From positions 118,295-182,294 of the forward strand of contig JAZAQT010000544.1 in assembly GCA_036417435.1 (NCBI GenBank): a stretch of DNA of 64,000 bases, written 5' to 3'. The translations under genes and the position numbers were made by a program. A model generated the notes under the pieces. That model did not search any database, was not told the origin of the DNA, and worked only from the letters and a program-made list of their open reading frames with translations. Of the stretch, positions 1 through 9,600 are shown one piece after another (within the stretch, counting starts at the first letter, position 1; each line of letters starts with the position of its first letter). This DNA is from Inia geoffrensis (lineage: Eukaryota > Chordata > Mammalia > Artiodactyla > Iniidae).

Positions 1-131
1 GGTGGGGCCTCTCTAATGAAGTGGGCTGGAGGTGGGAACTTGCCTAGCAGGAGCTGTGGAGATCCGCTTTCTTCATAGACCTTCCCTCTCAGCTGTTTCA
101 CCATCATTTGGGTACACCAGTCTGTGCTTAC

Positions 132-262
132 CTGTAGGAGGGCCCTGTTGGATCGGCAGATTGTGGTACCACGCGGCGGAGAACAGCAGCAGCATCCTCC
201 AGCCGCGGAACACAGGCCTCCTGAGGCTCCAGGGGTCTGACGCCAGCCGACGTCACAGAGGC
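132..262 (-). other. Candidate 131-nt exon, minus strand, alpha (U1)
   Basis: On the minus strand TTTCTTACCTCAG precedes 262 as an acceptor and CTACAG|GTAAGC at 137-126 is a near-consensus donor, framing a 131-nt segment that would recur in each alpha. The beta counterpart would be 1959-1749 with a poorer acceptor, and in U5, U11 and U14 betas the donor's last exon base is changed (GCTTACGTG). The acceptor overlaps the + strand donor, so at most one strand need be real. Confidence 0.2.
238..255. promoter_or_regulatory. CRE-like GACGTC palindrome with paired half-site in alpha (U1)
   Basis: CGACGTCA at 248-255 is one base from the ATF/CREB site TGACGTCA, and a further TGACG at 238-242 makes an inverted half-site pair with the CGTCA at 251-255. 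It is present in all 20 alphas, including the partial U20 (63203). The homologous beta position reads CGACATCA, so the palindrome is lost there and the X-box lies beside it. A binding role is only suggested. Confidence 0.35.
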
Positions 263-267
263 CTGAG

Positions 268-333
268 GTAAGAAAGTGGCCATTTCGTAACCCCTTACTT
301 GCCTTGTCATTGAACAGTCCTTTTCTCTTTCAG
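268..333 (+). other. Candidate 66-nt intron, + strand, alpha (U1)
   Basis: CTGAG|GTAAGA at 263-273 fits the splice-donor consensus, and CCTTTTCTCTTTCAG ending at 333 is a strong polypyrimidine-acceptor. A CTTAC between them could serve as branch point. The preceding segment 93-267 is itself preceded by an acceptor-like CTTCCCTCTCAG ending at 92, giving a candidate 175-nt exon. All 20 alphas keep these signals. 66 nt is near the lower limit for a mammalian intron and there is no transcript evidence. Confidence 0.25.
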
Positions 334-380
334 CATAGTTTATATACAATGCTGCGTCTCTTTGAGTTCTAAAGCCACCT

Positions 381-1200
381 GATGCATTATAAACGTAGCT
401 CTACATGTAGGGTTTCGGATTCTTTGCTCTGTTATTTAACGAGGAATATTTGGTAGAGTCCCATGTTCTTTTGGGTGAGTCGCCCTTGATGAGCACTTTT
501 TCATACGTTAAATGTGTTTCTGTTAATCCCAATCTCCTAATTCACTCTTCCGCGGTCTCCAATCTACCCCTTTGGGAACTCCTCGCTTCTTTCTTCCCTT
601 TGTGAACCTGTGTTTCCTTTCTTTACTAACTTCCTTTGTATCCCTATGTAGACTGCACACATAAGGGATATCCGGGTATATGTGTCTTGCTGCCTCTAAT
701 TGACCAGAATAAGTGAGATCATCTAGTGCTCCACCCATGCTGCTGCAAATACTATGAGTGCATTTTGTTCTCTGGCTGCGTGGTAGTCGAGCATGTGTAG
801 GTAGCGGAACATCTTTCTCCCTTCACCCCTCGCTCGACAGTTCGTTCGTTTGTATGTCTTGGCTGTGGTCAAGGGTACCACAACGACTGCTGGGGTGCAA
901 GAGCTTCCTTCCAATGATGCTAGTGTCTGGTTATACGACCTGCAGCGGGGTTGCCGAATCTCGTGATACCTCCAGTGTTTAGTTTGGTAAGGAATGTGCC
1001 TACTGATCCTCATACCGGCTGTTACCAATTTACAATCCCACCAACAGCAATAGCTGGCTTCACTTTGTGGCCTGCCCTCTTGAGCACTTAAAATTTTAGG
1101 GTTTGAGAGGACTTCAGCCAGGGATCAACTCGTCTAGCTTTCTTTTCACTCTCTAATCATGAGAGACCTTGAGCATCTTTTCATTTGAATGTGCTGTTTT
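381..1200 (-). mobile_element. Decayed L1 3' end, antisense, in the alpha monomer (U1 as representative)
   Basis: Read on the + strand, this tract follows the order of landmarks I know from the reverse complement of mammalian L1 3' ends: TTAATCCCAATCTCCTAATTC (527 onward) against the L1 'TTAATCCCAAACTCCTAATT'; TAGACTGCACACATAAG near 650; CCATGCTGCTGCAAAT near 736; a TGTCTTGGCTGTGG segment near 856; GGGGTGCAAGAG near 892; TTTACAATCCCACCAACAG near 1029; and CTCTAATCATG...GAGCATCTTTTCATTTG at 1151-1188. On the minus strand 723-788 still translates as DYHAA...FAAAWVEH, close to the EYYSA...FAATWMDLE C-terminal stretch of L1 ORF2-like sequence. The element is far from intact, has no open ORF2, and lacks its 5' end. 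The same tract lies at unit start +380 to +1199 in all alphas. Confidence 0.8.
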
Positions 1201-1395
1201 CTAAAACGCGGGTGACTACCACTGAGGTCTTGTAAGGTTTCTGCCTGAGAGTCGGGCCTGATGTGGATTCATTTCAGATTGCCTAGCCCAGGATATTTCC
1301 TGAGGGCAGGGTTGTGTTTTCAAAGCCGCAGGCTCTAGGTCTTGTGAATGACAGTTGCCCTTCAGCACAGTTGGTAAGGTTGTTACGGCAGTGTG

Positions 1396-1409
1396 CCACA
1401 AGGCGGCAG
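1396..1409 (+). promoter_or_regulatory. CTCF-like motif, alpha type (U1; 19 identical copies)
   Basis: CCACAAGGCGGCAG fits the commonly quoted CTCF core CCGCGNGGNGGCAG with two differences and sits in GTGCCACAAGGCGGCAGCAC. The core is unchanged in all 19 complete alphas, at 1396, 4711, 8027, 11340, 14656, 17967, 21278, 24594, 27905, 31216, 34532, 37845, 41160, 44476, 47787, 51098, 54414, 57725 and 61036, always on the same strand. It lies just downstream of the L1 tract. Binding is inferred from motif only; the alpha form is the weaker of the two. Confidence 0.6.
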
Positions 1410-1830
1410 CACTACTCCGTGTCGTCTCTGGTAACTTGGGGAAAGAAAGTCTTAGACGGGGTCCCGGTGTTGGATTGGAAATGGGGAGTCGAACGTGGCT
1501 AAACACACACTTCTGGGCTTGTGTATGCTCACCTCCTGCCCCTTAACCTGCACTGCCCCACCACAGACAAATCGCAAGCCTTGCAAGTGGGCCATTCGGA
1601 GGGTGCCGTGGTTCGCAGGTGGGGTGACTCTAATGAAGTTGGCTGGAGGTGGGAACGTGCCTAGCAGGAGCTGTGAAGATCCGGTTACTTCACCGCTCTT
1701 CCCTCTCAGCTGCTCCACCCTCATTTGGGTACACCAGGCTTTGCTTACCTGTAGGAGGGCCACGTTGGATCGGGAGATTGGGGTATCACGCAGGGGAGAA
1801 TGGGCAATAGCGGTCCGGGGTGCCGCTTGT

Positions 1831-1930
1831 CAGGTGGCACGTCCTCCTGCCTTGATGCCTCAGCAGCAGCATGCTCCGGCCGTGGGACCCAGGTCTGCCG
1901 TGGGACCCAGGCCTGCTTAGGCTCCAGGGG
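1831..1930 (+). repeat. Beta-specific GC-rich insert with an 18-bp tandem duplication (U1)
   Basis: Beta is about 80 bp longer than alpha mainly here. After CACGCAGGGGAGAA beta has extra GC-rich sequence (about 1800-1860) with no alpha counterpart, followed by CCGTGGGACCCAGGTCTG and CCGTGGGACCCAGGCCTG in tandem at about 1880-1915, where alpha has a single CCGCGGGACACAGGCCTC. The insert and duplication are present in every beta, so they predate amplification of the dimer. Confidence 0.75.
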
Positions 1931-1931
1931 C

Positions 1932-1945
1932 GTTACCGTGGTAAC
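1932..1945. promoter_or_regulatory. RFX-type X-box palindrome in beta (U1; 19 identical copies)
   Basis: GTTACCGTGGTAAC fits the full X-box consensus GTNRCC-NN-RGYAAC bound by RFX proteins, and flanking C and G extend the arms to 7 bp around a 2-nt centre. It occurs once per beta and in no alpha: 1932, 5247, 8563, 11876, 15192, 18503, 21814, 25130, 28441, 31752, 35068, 38381, 41696, 45012, 48323, 51634, 54950, 58261, 61572. It lies about 20 bp upstream of the splice-donor-like CCTGAGGTAAC. Confidence 0.55.
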
Positions 1946-1964
1946 GACATCACAGACACCTGAG

Positions 1965-2030
1965 GTAACAGAGTAGGCATTTCTTAACCCCTTACTTGCC
2001 TTGTCATTGTACAGTACTTTTCCCTTTCAG
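1965..2030 (+). other. Candidate 66-nt intron, + strand, beta (U1)
   Basis: The beta counterpart keeps exactly the same 66-nt length: CTGAG|GTAACA at 1960-1970 (a weaker donor than in alpha) and ACTTTTCCCTTTCAG ending at 2030. The candidate upstream exon is 1710-1964, longer than in alpha because of the GC-rich insert. Confidence 0.2.
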
Positions 2031-2077
2031 CCTAGTTCATATACAATGTTGCGTCTGTTTGAGTTCTACAGCCACTT

Positions 2078-2900
2078 GATGCAATTATACATGTAGCTAT
2101 ACCCTTAGGGTTTCGGATTCTTTGCACTCTTCGCGTATTGAGGAATGTTTTGTAGCGTTCCCTGTGATTGAGAGTGGGTCGCCCTTGAGCACTTTTTGAT
2201 AAGTTAAGCGTGTTTCTGTGAATCCCGACCTCCTACTTCACCCTTCCCCGTTCTCCAATTTCCCCCTCAGGGAACTCCAGGCTTCGTTCTTCCCTTTGTG
2301 AACCTGTGTTTCCTATGTGGACTAGCTTCCTTAGTATCCGTATTTAGGCGGCAGACAAAAGTGGGATATCCTGGAATATGTGTCTTGCTGCCTCTAATTG
2401 ACCGGAATTAGTGAGATCATGTACTGCTGCACCCATGCTGCTGCAAAGAGTATGGGTTCATTTTGTTCTGTGGCTGAGTGGTAGTCGAGGGTGTGTAGGT
2501 AGCAGAACATCTTTCTCCATTCACCCCTCGCTCCCCATTCCGTTCATTTCTCTGTCTTGGCTGCGGTCATGGGAACCGCAAGGACCGCTGAGGTGCAAGA
2601 GCTTTCTTCCAATGATGCTAGTGTCTGGTTATACGACCTGCAGCGGGGTTGCCGAATCTCGTGGTACCTGCAGTGTTTAGTTTGGTAAGGAATATGCCTA
2701 GTGTTCCTCATACCGGCTGTTAGCAATTTACATTCCCACCAATAGCAATAGCTGGCTTCTCCTTTTGGCATGCCCTCTTGAGCACTTACGCTTTTAGCGT
2801 TTGAGAGGACTGCAGCCAGGGAACACCTCGTCTAGCTTTCTTTGCACTCTCTAATCATGGCAGATCCTGAGCATCTTTTCTTTTCAATGTGCTGTTTTCT
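2078..2900 (-). mobile_element. Decayed L1 3' end, antisense, in the beta monomer (U1 as representative)
   Basis: Paralogous to the alpha tract and in the same order. Some segments are closer to L1 than in alpha: GCAATTATACATGTAGC near 2081, GTTCCCTGTG near 2157 (L1 commonly has GTTCCCTGTGCTATACAG), and TTTACATTCCCACCAATAG near 2727. Because alpha and beta contain the same L1 segment with the same ends, the L1 insertion predates the split of the two monomers. The tract is at beta start +460 to +1282 in every beta. Minus-strand frames are broken. Confidence 0.8.
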
Positions 2901-3093
2901 ACAACGCGGGTGAGTACCACTGAGTTCTTGAAAGGTTCCTGCCTCAGGGTCGGGCGTGATTTGAATTCGTTTCAGTTTCCCTAGCCCAGGATATTTCTTG
3001 AGGGCTGGGTTGTGTCTTCAAAGCCGCAGGCCGTAGGCCTTGTGGATGATAGGTGCCCTTCAGCACAGTTGGTAATATTGTTACGGCAGTTTG

Positions 3094-3107
3094 CCACGAG
3101 GTGGCAG
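3094..3107 (+). promoter_or_regulatory. CTCF-like motif, beta type (U1; 19 identical copies)
   Basis: CCACGAGGTGGCAG differs from CCGCGNGGNGGCAG at one base, and the wider GTGCCACGAGGTGGCAGCA fits the 19-position CTCF consensus at about 17 positions. The core is unchanged in all 19 betas: 3094, 6409, 9725, 13038, 16349, 19660, 22976, 26287, 29598, 32914, 36230, 39543, 42858, 46169, 49480, 52796, 56107, 59418 and 62734. All share the orientation of the alpha motifs, so the array offers one same-direction site about every 1.6-1.7 kb. Confidence 0.72.
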
Positions 3108-3315
3108 CACTGCTCCGTGTCGTCTCTGGTAACGTGGGGAAAGAAAGCCTTAGCGGGCTTCCCGATGTTGGACTGGAAATGGGGAGTCGAACGTGGCTAA
3201 ACACACGCCCCTCGGTTTTTGTAGGCTCACCTCCTGCCCCTTAACCTGCACTGCCCCACCTCAGGCATATCGCAAGGCTTGCAAGTGGGCTACTCGTAGG
3301 GTGCCGTGGTTCGCA

Positions 3316-6300
3316 GGTGGGGCCTCTCTAATGAAGTGGGCTGGAGGTGGGAACTTGCCTAGCAGGAGCTGTGGAGATCCGCTTTCTTCACAGCCTTTCC
3401 CTCTCAGCTGTTTCACCATCATTTGGGTACACCAGTCTGTGCTTACCTGTAGGAGGGCCCTGTTGGATCGGCAGATTGTGGTACCACGCGGCGGAGAACA
3501 GCAGCAGCATCCTCCAGCCGCGGGACACAGGCCTCCTGAGGCTCCAGGGGTCTGACGCCAGCCGACGTCACAGAGGCCTGAGGTAAGAAAGTGGCCATTT
3601 CGTAACCCCTTACTTGCCTTGTCATTGAACAGTCCTTTTCTCTTTCAGCATAGTTTATATACAATGCTGCGTCTCTTTGAGTTCTAAAGCCACCTGACGC
3701 ATTATAAACGTAGCTCTACATGTAGGGTTTCGGATTCTTTGCTCTGTTATTTAACGAGGAATATTTGGTAGAGTCCCATGTTCTTTTGGGTGAGTCGCCC
3801 TTGATGAGCACTTTTTCATACGTTAAATGTGTTTCTGTTAATCCCAATCTCCTAATTCACTCTTCCGCGGTCTCCAATCTACCCCTTTGGGAACTCCTCG
3901 CTTCTTTCTTCCCTTTGTGAACCTGTGTTTCCTTTCTTTACTAACTTCCTTTGTATCCCTATGTAGACTGCACACATAAGGGATATCCGGGTATATGTGT
4001 CTTGCTGCCTCTAATTGACCAGAATAAGTGAGATCATCTAGTGCTCCACCCATGCTGCTGCAAATACTATGAGTGCATTTTGTTCTCTGGCTGCGTGGTA
4101 GTCGAGCATGTGTAGGTAGCGGAACATCTTTCTCCCTTCACCCCTCGCTCGACAGTTCGTTCGTTTGTATGTCTTGGCTGTGGTCAAGGGTACCACAACG
4201 ACTGCTGGGGTGCAAGAGCTTCCTTCCAATGATGCTAGTGTCTGGTTATACGACCTGCAGCGGGGTTGCCGAATCTCGTGGTACCTCCAGTGTTTAGTTT
4301 GGTAAGGAATGTGCCTACTGATCCTCATACCGGCTGTTACCAATTTACAATCCCACCAACAGCAATAGCTGGCTTCACTTTGTGGCCTGCCCTCCTGAGC
4401 ACTTAAAATTTTAGGGTTTGAGAGGACTTCAGCCAGGGATCAACTCGTCTAGCTTTCTTTTCACTCTCTAATCATGAGAGACCTTGAGCATCTTTTCATT
4501 TGAATGTGCTGTTTTCTAAAACGCGGGTGACTACCACTGAGGTCTTGTAAGGTTTCTGCCTGAGAGTCGGGCCTGATGTGGATTCATTTCAGATTGCCTA
4601 GCCCAGGATATTTCCTGAGGGCAGGGTTGTGTTTTCAAAGCCGCAGGCTCTAGGTCTTGTGAATGACAGTTGCCCTTCAGCACAGTTGGTAAGGTTGTTA
4701 CGGCAGTGTGCCACAAGGCGGCAGCACTACTCCGTGTCGTCTCTGGTAACTTGGGGAAAGAAAGTCTTAGACGGGGTCCCGGTGTTGGATTGGAAATGGG
4801 GAGTCGAACGTGGCTAAACACACACCTCTGGGCTTGTGTATGCTCACCTCCTGCCCCTTAACCTGCACTGCCCCACCACAGACAAATCGCAAGCCTTGCA
4901 AGTGGGCCATTCGGAGGGTGCCGTGGTTCGCAGGTGGGGTGACTCTAATGAAGTTGGCTGGAGGTGGGAATCTGCCTAGCAGGAGCTGTGAAGATCCGGT
5001 TACTTCACCGCTCTTCCCTCTCAGCTGCTCCACCCTCATTTGGGTACACCAGGCTTTGCTTACCTGTAGGAGGGCCACGTTGGATCGGGAGATTGGGGTA
5101 TCACGCAGGGGAGAATGGGCAATAGCGGTCCGGGGTGCCGCTTGTCAGGTGGCACGTCCTCCTGCCTTGATGCCTCAGCAGCAGCATGCTCCGGCCGTGG
5201 GACCCAGGTCTGCCGTGGGACCCAGGCCTGCTTAGGCTCCAGGGGCGTTACCGTGGTAACGACATCACAGACACCTGAGGTAACAGAGTAGGCATTTCTT
5301 AACCACTTACTTGCCTTGTCATTGTACAGTACTTTTCCCTTTCAGCCTAGTTCATATACAATGTTGCGTCTGTTTGAGTTCTACAGCCACTTGATGCAAT
5401 TATACATGTAGCTATACCCTTAGGGTTTCGGATTCTTTGCACTCTTCGCGTATTGAGGAATGTTTTGTAGCGTTCCCTGTGATTGAGAGTGGGTCGCCCT
5501 TGAGCACTTTTTGATAAGTTAAGCGTGTTTCTGTGAATCCCGACCTCCTACTTCACCCTTCCCCGTTCTCCAATTTCCCCCTCAGGGAACTCCAGGCTTC
5601 GTTCTTCCCTTTGTGAACCTGTGTTTCCTATGTGGACTAGCTTCCTTAGTATCCGTATTTAGGCGGCAGACAAAAGTGGGATATCCTGGAATATGTGTCT
5701 TGCTGCCTCTAATTGACCGGAATTAGTGAGATCATGTACTGCTGCACCCATGCTGCTGCAAAGAGTATGGGTTCATTTTGTTCTGTGGCTGAGTGGTAGT
5801 CGAGGGTGTGTAGGTAGCAGAACATCTTTCTCCATTCACCCCTCGCTCCCCATTCCGTTCATTTCTCTGTCTTGGCTGCGGTCTTGGGAACCGCAAGGAC
5901 CGCTGGGGTGCAAGAGCTTTCTTCCAATGATGCTAGTGTCTGGTTATACGACCTGCAGCGGGGTTGCCGAATCTCGTGGTACCTGCAGTGTTTAGTTTGG
6001 TAAGGAATATGCCTAGTGTTCCTCATACCGGCTGTTAGCAATTTACATTCCCACCAATAGCAATAGCTGGCTTCTCCTTTTGGCATGCCCTCTTGAGCAC
6101 TTACGCTTTTAGCGTTTGAGAGGACTGCAGCCAGGGAACACCTCGTCTAGCTTTCTTTGCACTCTCTAATCATGACAGATCCTGAGCATCTTTTCTCTTC
6201 AATGTGCTGTTTTCTACAACGCGGGTGAGTACCACTGAGTTCTTGAAAGGTTCCTGCCTCAGGGTCGGGCGTGATTTGAATTCTTTTCAGTTTCCCTAGC

Positions 6301-6630
6301 CCAGGATATTTCTTGAGGGCTGGGTTGTGTCTTCAAAGCCGCAGGCCGTAGGCCTTGAGGATGATAGGTGCCCTTCAGCACAGTTGGTAAGATTGTTACG
6401 GCAGTGTGCCACGAGGTGGCAGCACTGCTCCGTGTCGTCTCTGGTAACGTGGGGAAAGAAAGCCTTAGCGGGCTTCCCGGTGTTGGACTGGAAATGGGGA
6501 GTCGAACGTGGCTAAACACACGCCCCTCGGTTTTTGTAGGCTCACCTCCTGCCCCTTAACCTGCACTGCCCCACCGCAGGCATATCGCAAGCCTTGCAAG
6601 TGGGCTACTCGGAGGGTGCCGTGGTTCGCA
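3316..6630 (+). repeat. Macrosatellite unit U2 (beta from 4933)
   Basis: 3,315 bp. CTCF-like cores at 4711 and 6409, X-box at 5247, YY1-like position at 4951 is the non-matching AAGTTGGC. Its alpha shares the CTGACGCATTATAAACG form near 3697 with U13, which is its closest relative over the alpha monomer. Confidence 0.95.
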
Positions 6631-9600
6631 GGTGGGGTCTCTCTAATGAAGTGGGCTGGAGGTGGGAACTTGCCTAGCAGGAGCTGTGGAGATCCGCTTT
6701 CTTCAAAGCCCTTCCCTCTCAGCTGTTTCACCATCATTTGGGTACACCAGGCTGTGCTTACCTGTAGGAGGGCCCTGTTGGATCGGCAGATTGTGGTACC
6801 ACGCAGCGGAGAACAGCAGCAGCATCCTCCAGCCGCGGGACACAGGCCTCCTGAGGCTCCAGGGGTCTGACGCCAGCCGACGTCACAGAGGCCTGAGGTA
6901 AGAAAGTGGCCATTTCGTAACCCCTTACTTGCCTTGTGATTGAACAGTCCTTTTCTCTTTCAGCATAGTTTATATACAATGCTGCGTCTCTTTGAGTTCT
7001 ACAGCCACTTGACGCAATTATAAACGTAGCTCTACCTGTAGGGTTTCGGATTCTTTGCCCTGTTACTTATCGAGGAATATTTGGTAGAGTCCCATGTTCT
7101 TTTGGGTGAGTCGCCCTTGATGAGCACTTTTTCATACGTTAAATGTGTTTCTGTTAATCCCAATCTCCTAATTCACTCTTCCCCGTTCTCCAATCTCCCC
7201 CTTTGGGAACTCCTCGCTTCTTTCTTCCCTTTGTGAACCTGTGTTTCCTTTCTTTACTAACTTCCTTTGTATCCCTATGTAGACTGCACACATAAGGGAT
7301 ATCCGGGTATATGTGTCTTGCTGCCTCTAATTGACCAGAATTAGTGAGATCATCTAGTGCTCCACCCATGCTGCTGCAAATACTATGAGTGCATTTTGTT
7401 CTATTGCTGCGTGGTAGTCGAGCATGTGTAGGTAGCGGAACATCTTTCTCCCTTCACCCCTCGCTCGACAGTTCGTTCGTTTGTATGTCTTGGCTGTGGT
7501 CAAGGGTACCACAACGACTGCTGGGGTGCAAGAGCTTCCTTCCAATGATGCTAGTGTCTGGTTATACGACCTGCAGCGGGGTTGCCGAATCTCGTGGTAC
7601 CTCCAGTGTTTAGTTTGGTAAGGAATGTGCCTACTGATCCTCATACCGGCTGTTACCAATTTACAATCCCACCAACAGCAATAGCTGGCTTCACTTTGTG
7701 GCCTGCCCCCTTGAGCACTTAAAATTTTAGGGTTTGAGAGGACTTCAGCCAGGGATCAACTCGTCTAGCTTTCTTTTCACTCTCTAATCATGAGAGACCT
7801 TGAGCATCTTTTCATTTGAATGTGCTGTTTTCTAAAACGCGGGTGAATACCACTGAGGTCTTGTAAGGTTTCTGCCTGAGAGTCGGGCCTGATGTGGATT
7901 CATTTCAGATTGCCTAGCCCAGGATATTTCCTGAGGGCAGGGTTGTGTTTTCAAAGCCGCAGGCTCTAGGTCTTGTGAATGACAGTTGCCCTTCGGCACA
8001 GTTGGTAAGGTTGTTACGGCAGTGTGCCACAAGGCGGCAGCACTACTCCGTGTCGTCTCTGGTAACTTGGGGAAAGAAAGTCTTAGACGGGGTCCCGGTG
8101 TTGGATTGGAAATGGGGAGTCGAACGTGGCTAAACACACACCTGTGGGCTTGTGTATGCTCACCTCCTGCCCCTTAACCTGCACTGCCCCACCACAGACA
8201 AATCGCAAGCCTTGCAAGTGGGCCATTCGGAGGGTGCCGTGGTTCGCAGGTGGGGCGACTCTAATGAAGATGGCTGGAGGTGGGAACCTGCCTAGCAGGA
8301 GCTGTGAAGATCCGGTTACTTCACCGCTCTTCCCTCTCAGCTGCTCCACCCTCATTTGGGTACACCAGGCTTTGCTTACCTGTAGGAGGGCCACGTTGGA
8401 TCGGGAGATTGGGGTATCACGCAGGGGAGAATGGGCAATAGCGGTCCGGGATGCCGCTTGTCAGGTGGCACGTCCTCCTGCCTTGATGCCTCAGCAGCAG
8501 CATGCTCCGGCCGTGGGACCCAGGTCTGCCGTGGGACCCAGGCCTGCTTAGGCTCCAGGGGCGTTACCGTGGTAACGACATCACAGACACCTGAGGTAAC
8601 AGAGTAGGCATTTTTTAACCCCTTACTTGCCTTGTCATTGTACAGTACTTTTCCCTTTCAGCCTAGTTCATATACAATGTTGCGTCTGTTTGAGTTCTAC
8701 AGCCACTTGATGCAATTATACATGTAGCTATACCCTTAGGGTTTCGGATTCTTTGCACTCTTCGCGTGTTGAGGAATGTTTTGTAGCGTTCCCTGTGATT
8801 GAGAGTGGGTCGCCCTTGAGCACTTTTTGATAAGTTAAGCGTGTTTCTGTGAATCCCGACCTCCTACTTCACCCTTCCCCGTTCTCCAATTTCCCCCTCA
8901 GGGAACTCCAGGCTTCGTTCTTCCCTTTGTGAACCTGTGTTTCCTATGTGGACTAGCTTCCTTAGTATCCGTATTTAGGCGGCAGACAAAAGTGGGATAT
9001 CCTGGAATATGTGTCTTGCTGCCTCTAATTGACCGGAAGTAGTGAGATCATGTACTGCTGCACCCATGCTGCTGCAAAGAGTATGTGTTCATTTTGTTCT
9101 GTGGCTGAGTGGTAGTCGAGGGTGTGTAGGTAGCAGAACATCTTTCTCCATTCACCCCTCGCTCCCCATTCCGTTCATTTCTCTGTCTTGGCTGCGGTCA
9201 TGGGTACCGCAAGGACCCCTGGGGTGCAAGAGCTTTCTTCCAATGATTCTAGTGTCTGGTTATACGACCTGCAGCGGGGTTGCCGAATCTCGTGGTACCT
9301 CCAGTGTTTAGATTGGTAAGGAATATGCCTAGTGTTCCTCATACCGGCTGTTAGCAATTTACATTCCCACCAATAGCAATAGCTGGCTTCTCTTTTTGGC
9401 ATGCCCACTTGAGCACTTACGCTTTTAGCGTTTGAGAGGACTGCAGCCAGGGAACACCTCGTCTAGCTTTCTTTGCACTCTCTAATCATGGCAGATCCTG
9501 AGCATCTTTTCTTTTCAATGTGCTGTTTTCTACAACGCGGGTGAGTACCACTGAGTTCTTGAAAGGTTCCTGCCTCAGGGTCGGGCGTGATTTGAATTCG

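Larger units (their letters stand above)
1..3315 (+). repeat. Macrosatellite unit U1 (alpha 1-1617, beta 1618-3315)
   Basis: Reference unit for this annotation, 3,315 bp. CTCF-like cores start at 1396 (alpha) and 3094 (beta); the X-box starts at 1932. The YY1-like position at 1636 reads AAGTTGGC and is not a match. Private changes include A at the site of the usual G in CCGCGG(G/A)ACAC near 208 and T instead of G at 3091, three bases before the beta CTCF core. Its beta is the closest match to the beta of U12. Confidence 0.95.

Noticed and set aside
471..480. Splice-donor-like GGTGAGT in alpha at 474-480 as the end of a downstream exon
   Set aside because: The beta counterpart (AGTGGGTCGC) lacks it, and it falls inside L1-derived sequence, so support is too weak for a feature.
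723..1028. Minus-strand 101-codon frame as a functional L1 ORF2 fragment
   Set aside because: It resembles the L1 C-terminal region over a short stretch, but it lacks the endonuclease and reverse transcriptase parts, and the rest of the tract is out of frame. It is fossil sequence.
1358..1366. REST/NRSF left half-site TTCAGCAC before the CTCF-like motif
   Set aside because: The right half (GGACAGCGCC-like) is missing at any allowed spacing.
1880..1915. 18-bp tandem duplication in beta as an active minisatellite
   Set aside because: It has two copies in every beta with no copy-number change, so it is a fixed old duplication.
1495..1920. 141-codon + strand frame recurring in each unit, and other 60-153-codon frames on both strands
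   Set aside because: They overlap one another in several frames and both strands, show no recognisable domain or signal, and vary freely in length between units (for example 90 against 153 codons, 96 against 101 or 117) from single-base changes. They recur only because the DNA repeats.
2470..2484. Pol III A-box-like TGGCTGAGTGG in beta, with a weak B-box-like GGTTGCCGAATC downstream, suggesting a tRNA-like gene or SINE
   Set aside because: The segment lies in the L1 tract, where L1 itself has TGGCTGAGTAATATTCC; alpha reads TGGCTGCGTGG, the B-box has extra bases, and no cloverleaf or T-run terminator is apparent.
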